Origin: Deinococcus sp. KNUC1210
GTDB lineage: Bacteria > Deinococcota > Deinococci > Deinococcales > Deinococcaceae
DNA: 64,000 nucleotides
NCBI RefSeq assembly: GCF_022344005.1
Contig: NZ_CP092192.1
Span: 1 to 64,000, forward strand
Direction of reading: 5' to 3'
Positions 63,222 through 64,000 of the stretch are shown piece after piece. How positions within the stretch are numbered: position 1 is the stretch's first letter; every line of letters begins with the position of its first letter. The notes beneath the pieces are model-generated. The model did no database searches. It was not told the origin of the DNA and saw only the letters and a program-made list of their open reading frames with translations. A program made the translations under genes and the position numbers.

Positions 63222-64000
63222 ATGTCCGAGCTGATGCAAGACTCCGCCCCCGACACCCCCTCCGACCGGCTGCCCCTCGCGCTGGCGCGGCGCACCATGC
63301 GGCTCTCGATGTACGAGGGCGGGTTTGCCATGTTCTTTATCAACTGGACCAGTGGCAGTGTCCTGACCGGATACGCGCTGCATCTGGGCGCTTCCGATAC
63401 GGCGCTGGGGCTGATTGCCAGCGTGCCGCTGCTGGCCCAGGCGATCAGTCCGGTGGCCGCGTGGCTGGCGGCGCGGCGCGGCAGCAGACGGACGACGGCG
63501 GTGCTGTGCGCGGTGGTCGGGCGCGGGCTGTGGCTCCTGACGCCGCTGCTGGCGGTCGCGCCTCTGCCGGGCGAGGGGCGGGCGGCGGCGCTGCTGGCGG
63601 TGGTCGCCGTGTCGAGCCTGTTTATCGCAGCCAACGGCGCACTCTGGACCGCCTGGATGGGCGACGTGGTTCCCTGGAAGGAGCGCGGGCGGTATTTTGG
63701 CCTGCGAACAGGGGTGCTGGGTGTGGTCGGTACCCTCGCCAACCTGCTCGCCGGGTTCTGGCTCGACAGGGTGGCCGCGCCGCTGAACTTTCAGGTGGTG
63801 CTGACAGTGGCGGCGGTGATGGGCCTGCTGGCTGCCGTGCTCCTGACGCGCCACGACGAACCCGGCCTGAGCGGGACTCCGCTGAAGATGCGCCGCACCA
63901 TCTCACTGCCGCTGGGCGATCCCAACTTTCGCCGCCTGCTGGCCTTCGCGGTCTACTGGCAGTTTGCCGTGCTGATCGCTGCGCCGTTCGTGCTGCCGTA
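63222..64000 (+). CDS. MFS transporter, cut by right edge
   Basis: The frame from ATG 63222, with GAGG about 6 nt upstream, is open to the window end (259 residues). At least six membrane helices are visible, with the MFS-type turn AARRGSRRTTAVLC after the second, and WMGDVVPWKERGRYFGLRTG before the fourth or fifth. The substrate is unknown. The rest lies beyond the window. Confidence 0.85.
   Translation, partial: MSELMQDSAPDTPSDRLPLALARRTMRLSMYEGGFAMFFINWTSGSVLTGYALHLGASDTALGLIASVPLLAQAISPVAAWLAARRGSRRTTAVLCAVVGRGLWLLTPLLAVAPLPGEGRAAALLAVVAVSSLFIAANGALWTAWMGDVVPWKERGRYFGLRTGVLGVVGTLANLLAGFWLDRVAAPLNFQVVLTVAAVMGLLAAVLLTRHDEPGLSGTPLKMRRTISLPLGDPNFRRLLAFAVYWQFAVLIAAPFVLP

Overview
The window reads as a chromosomal segment of a high-GC bacterium, most likely Deinococcus or a close relative. 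This is inferred from strong G/C at third codon positions, an almost complete preference for CTG leucine codons, many solitary ABC solute-binding proteins, many secreted proteins, and many genes with no ribosome-binding site but a TAnnnT box 6-7 nt upstream of the start, the leaderless style described for Deinococcus. No rRNA, convincing tRNA, CRISPR array, intact IS element or phage gene was seen.

Layout. 0.1-2.1 kb: a protein cut by the left edge, a membrane diguanylate cyclase broken by a one-base frameshift inside its GGDEF site, and a small membrane protein. 2.3-8.7 kb: an alpha-2-macroglobulin module (NlpC/P60-like DUF1175 protein, 1484-aa macroglobulin with a thioester motif, small HExxH metallopeptidase), interrupted by an inverted-repeat element. 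8.8-13.2 kb: secreted PPC-like protein, a GH5-like protein that seems to lack its nucleophile, and a NarL-type two-component pair. 13.4-25.2 kb: glycan and envelope genes (beta-trefoil protein, GH18 lipoprotein, GT4-GT4-GH130 operon, repeat protein, SDR, CrtI-like oxidoreductase, GH114 lipoprotein). 25.6-27.3 kb: ECF sigma, RskA-like anti-sigma and cupredoxin. 28.0-33.5 kb: LacI regulator with GH3 glucosidase, sugar isomerase-like and Gfo/Idh/MocA oxidoreductase. 33.6-36.8 kb: CGNR regulator, YceI protein and LivK-like binding protein. 36.8-41.0 kb: a Fe3+/AfuA-type ABC importer. 41.2-48.8 kb: TIM-barrel protein, DUF1684 protein, HAD phosphatase, a Doc toxin remnant, peptide-binding protein and GH38 alpha-mannosidase. 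49.1-54.3 kb: TerD, MATE pump, two DM13-type proteins, tautomerase and its divergent TetR. 54.3-60.1 kb: HelD-like helicase, molybdate operon without an ATPase gene, TetR. 60.3-63.1 kb: cytochrome c, PQQ dehydrogenase and an unknown secreted protein. The window ends inside an MFS transporter.

Together these genes describe a cell that degrades and remodels glycans outside the cytoplasm (GH3, GH5-like, GH18, GH38, GH114, GH130), imports peptides, branched-chain amino acids, metals and oxyanions, and protects its envelope (macroglobulin, YceI, DM13, cupredoxin, TerD).

The observations most worth a second look are: three genes each missing one base in a C/G-rich tract; the macroglobulin/NlpC/metallopeptidase module; an about 40-nt element shared upstream of two unrelated secreted repeat proteins; related palindromes at the CGNR/YceI and DM13 promoters; a dispersed inverted repeat; and a three-gene PQQ redox operon behind an AT-rich leader.
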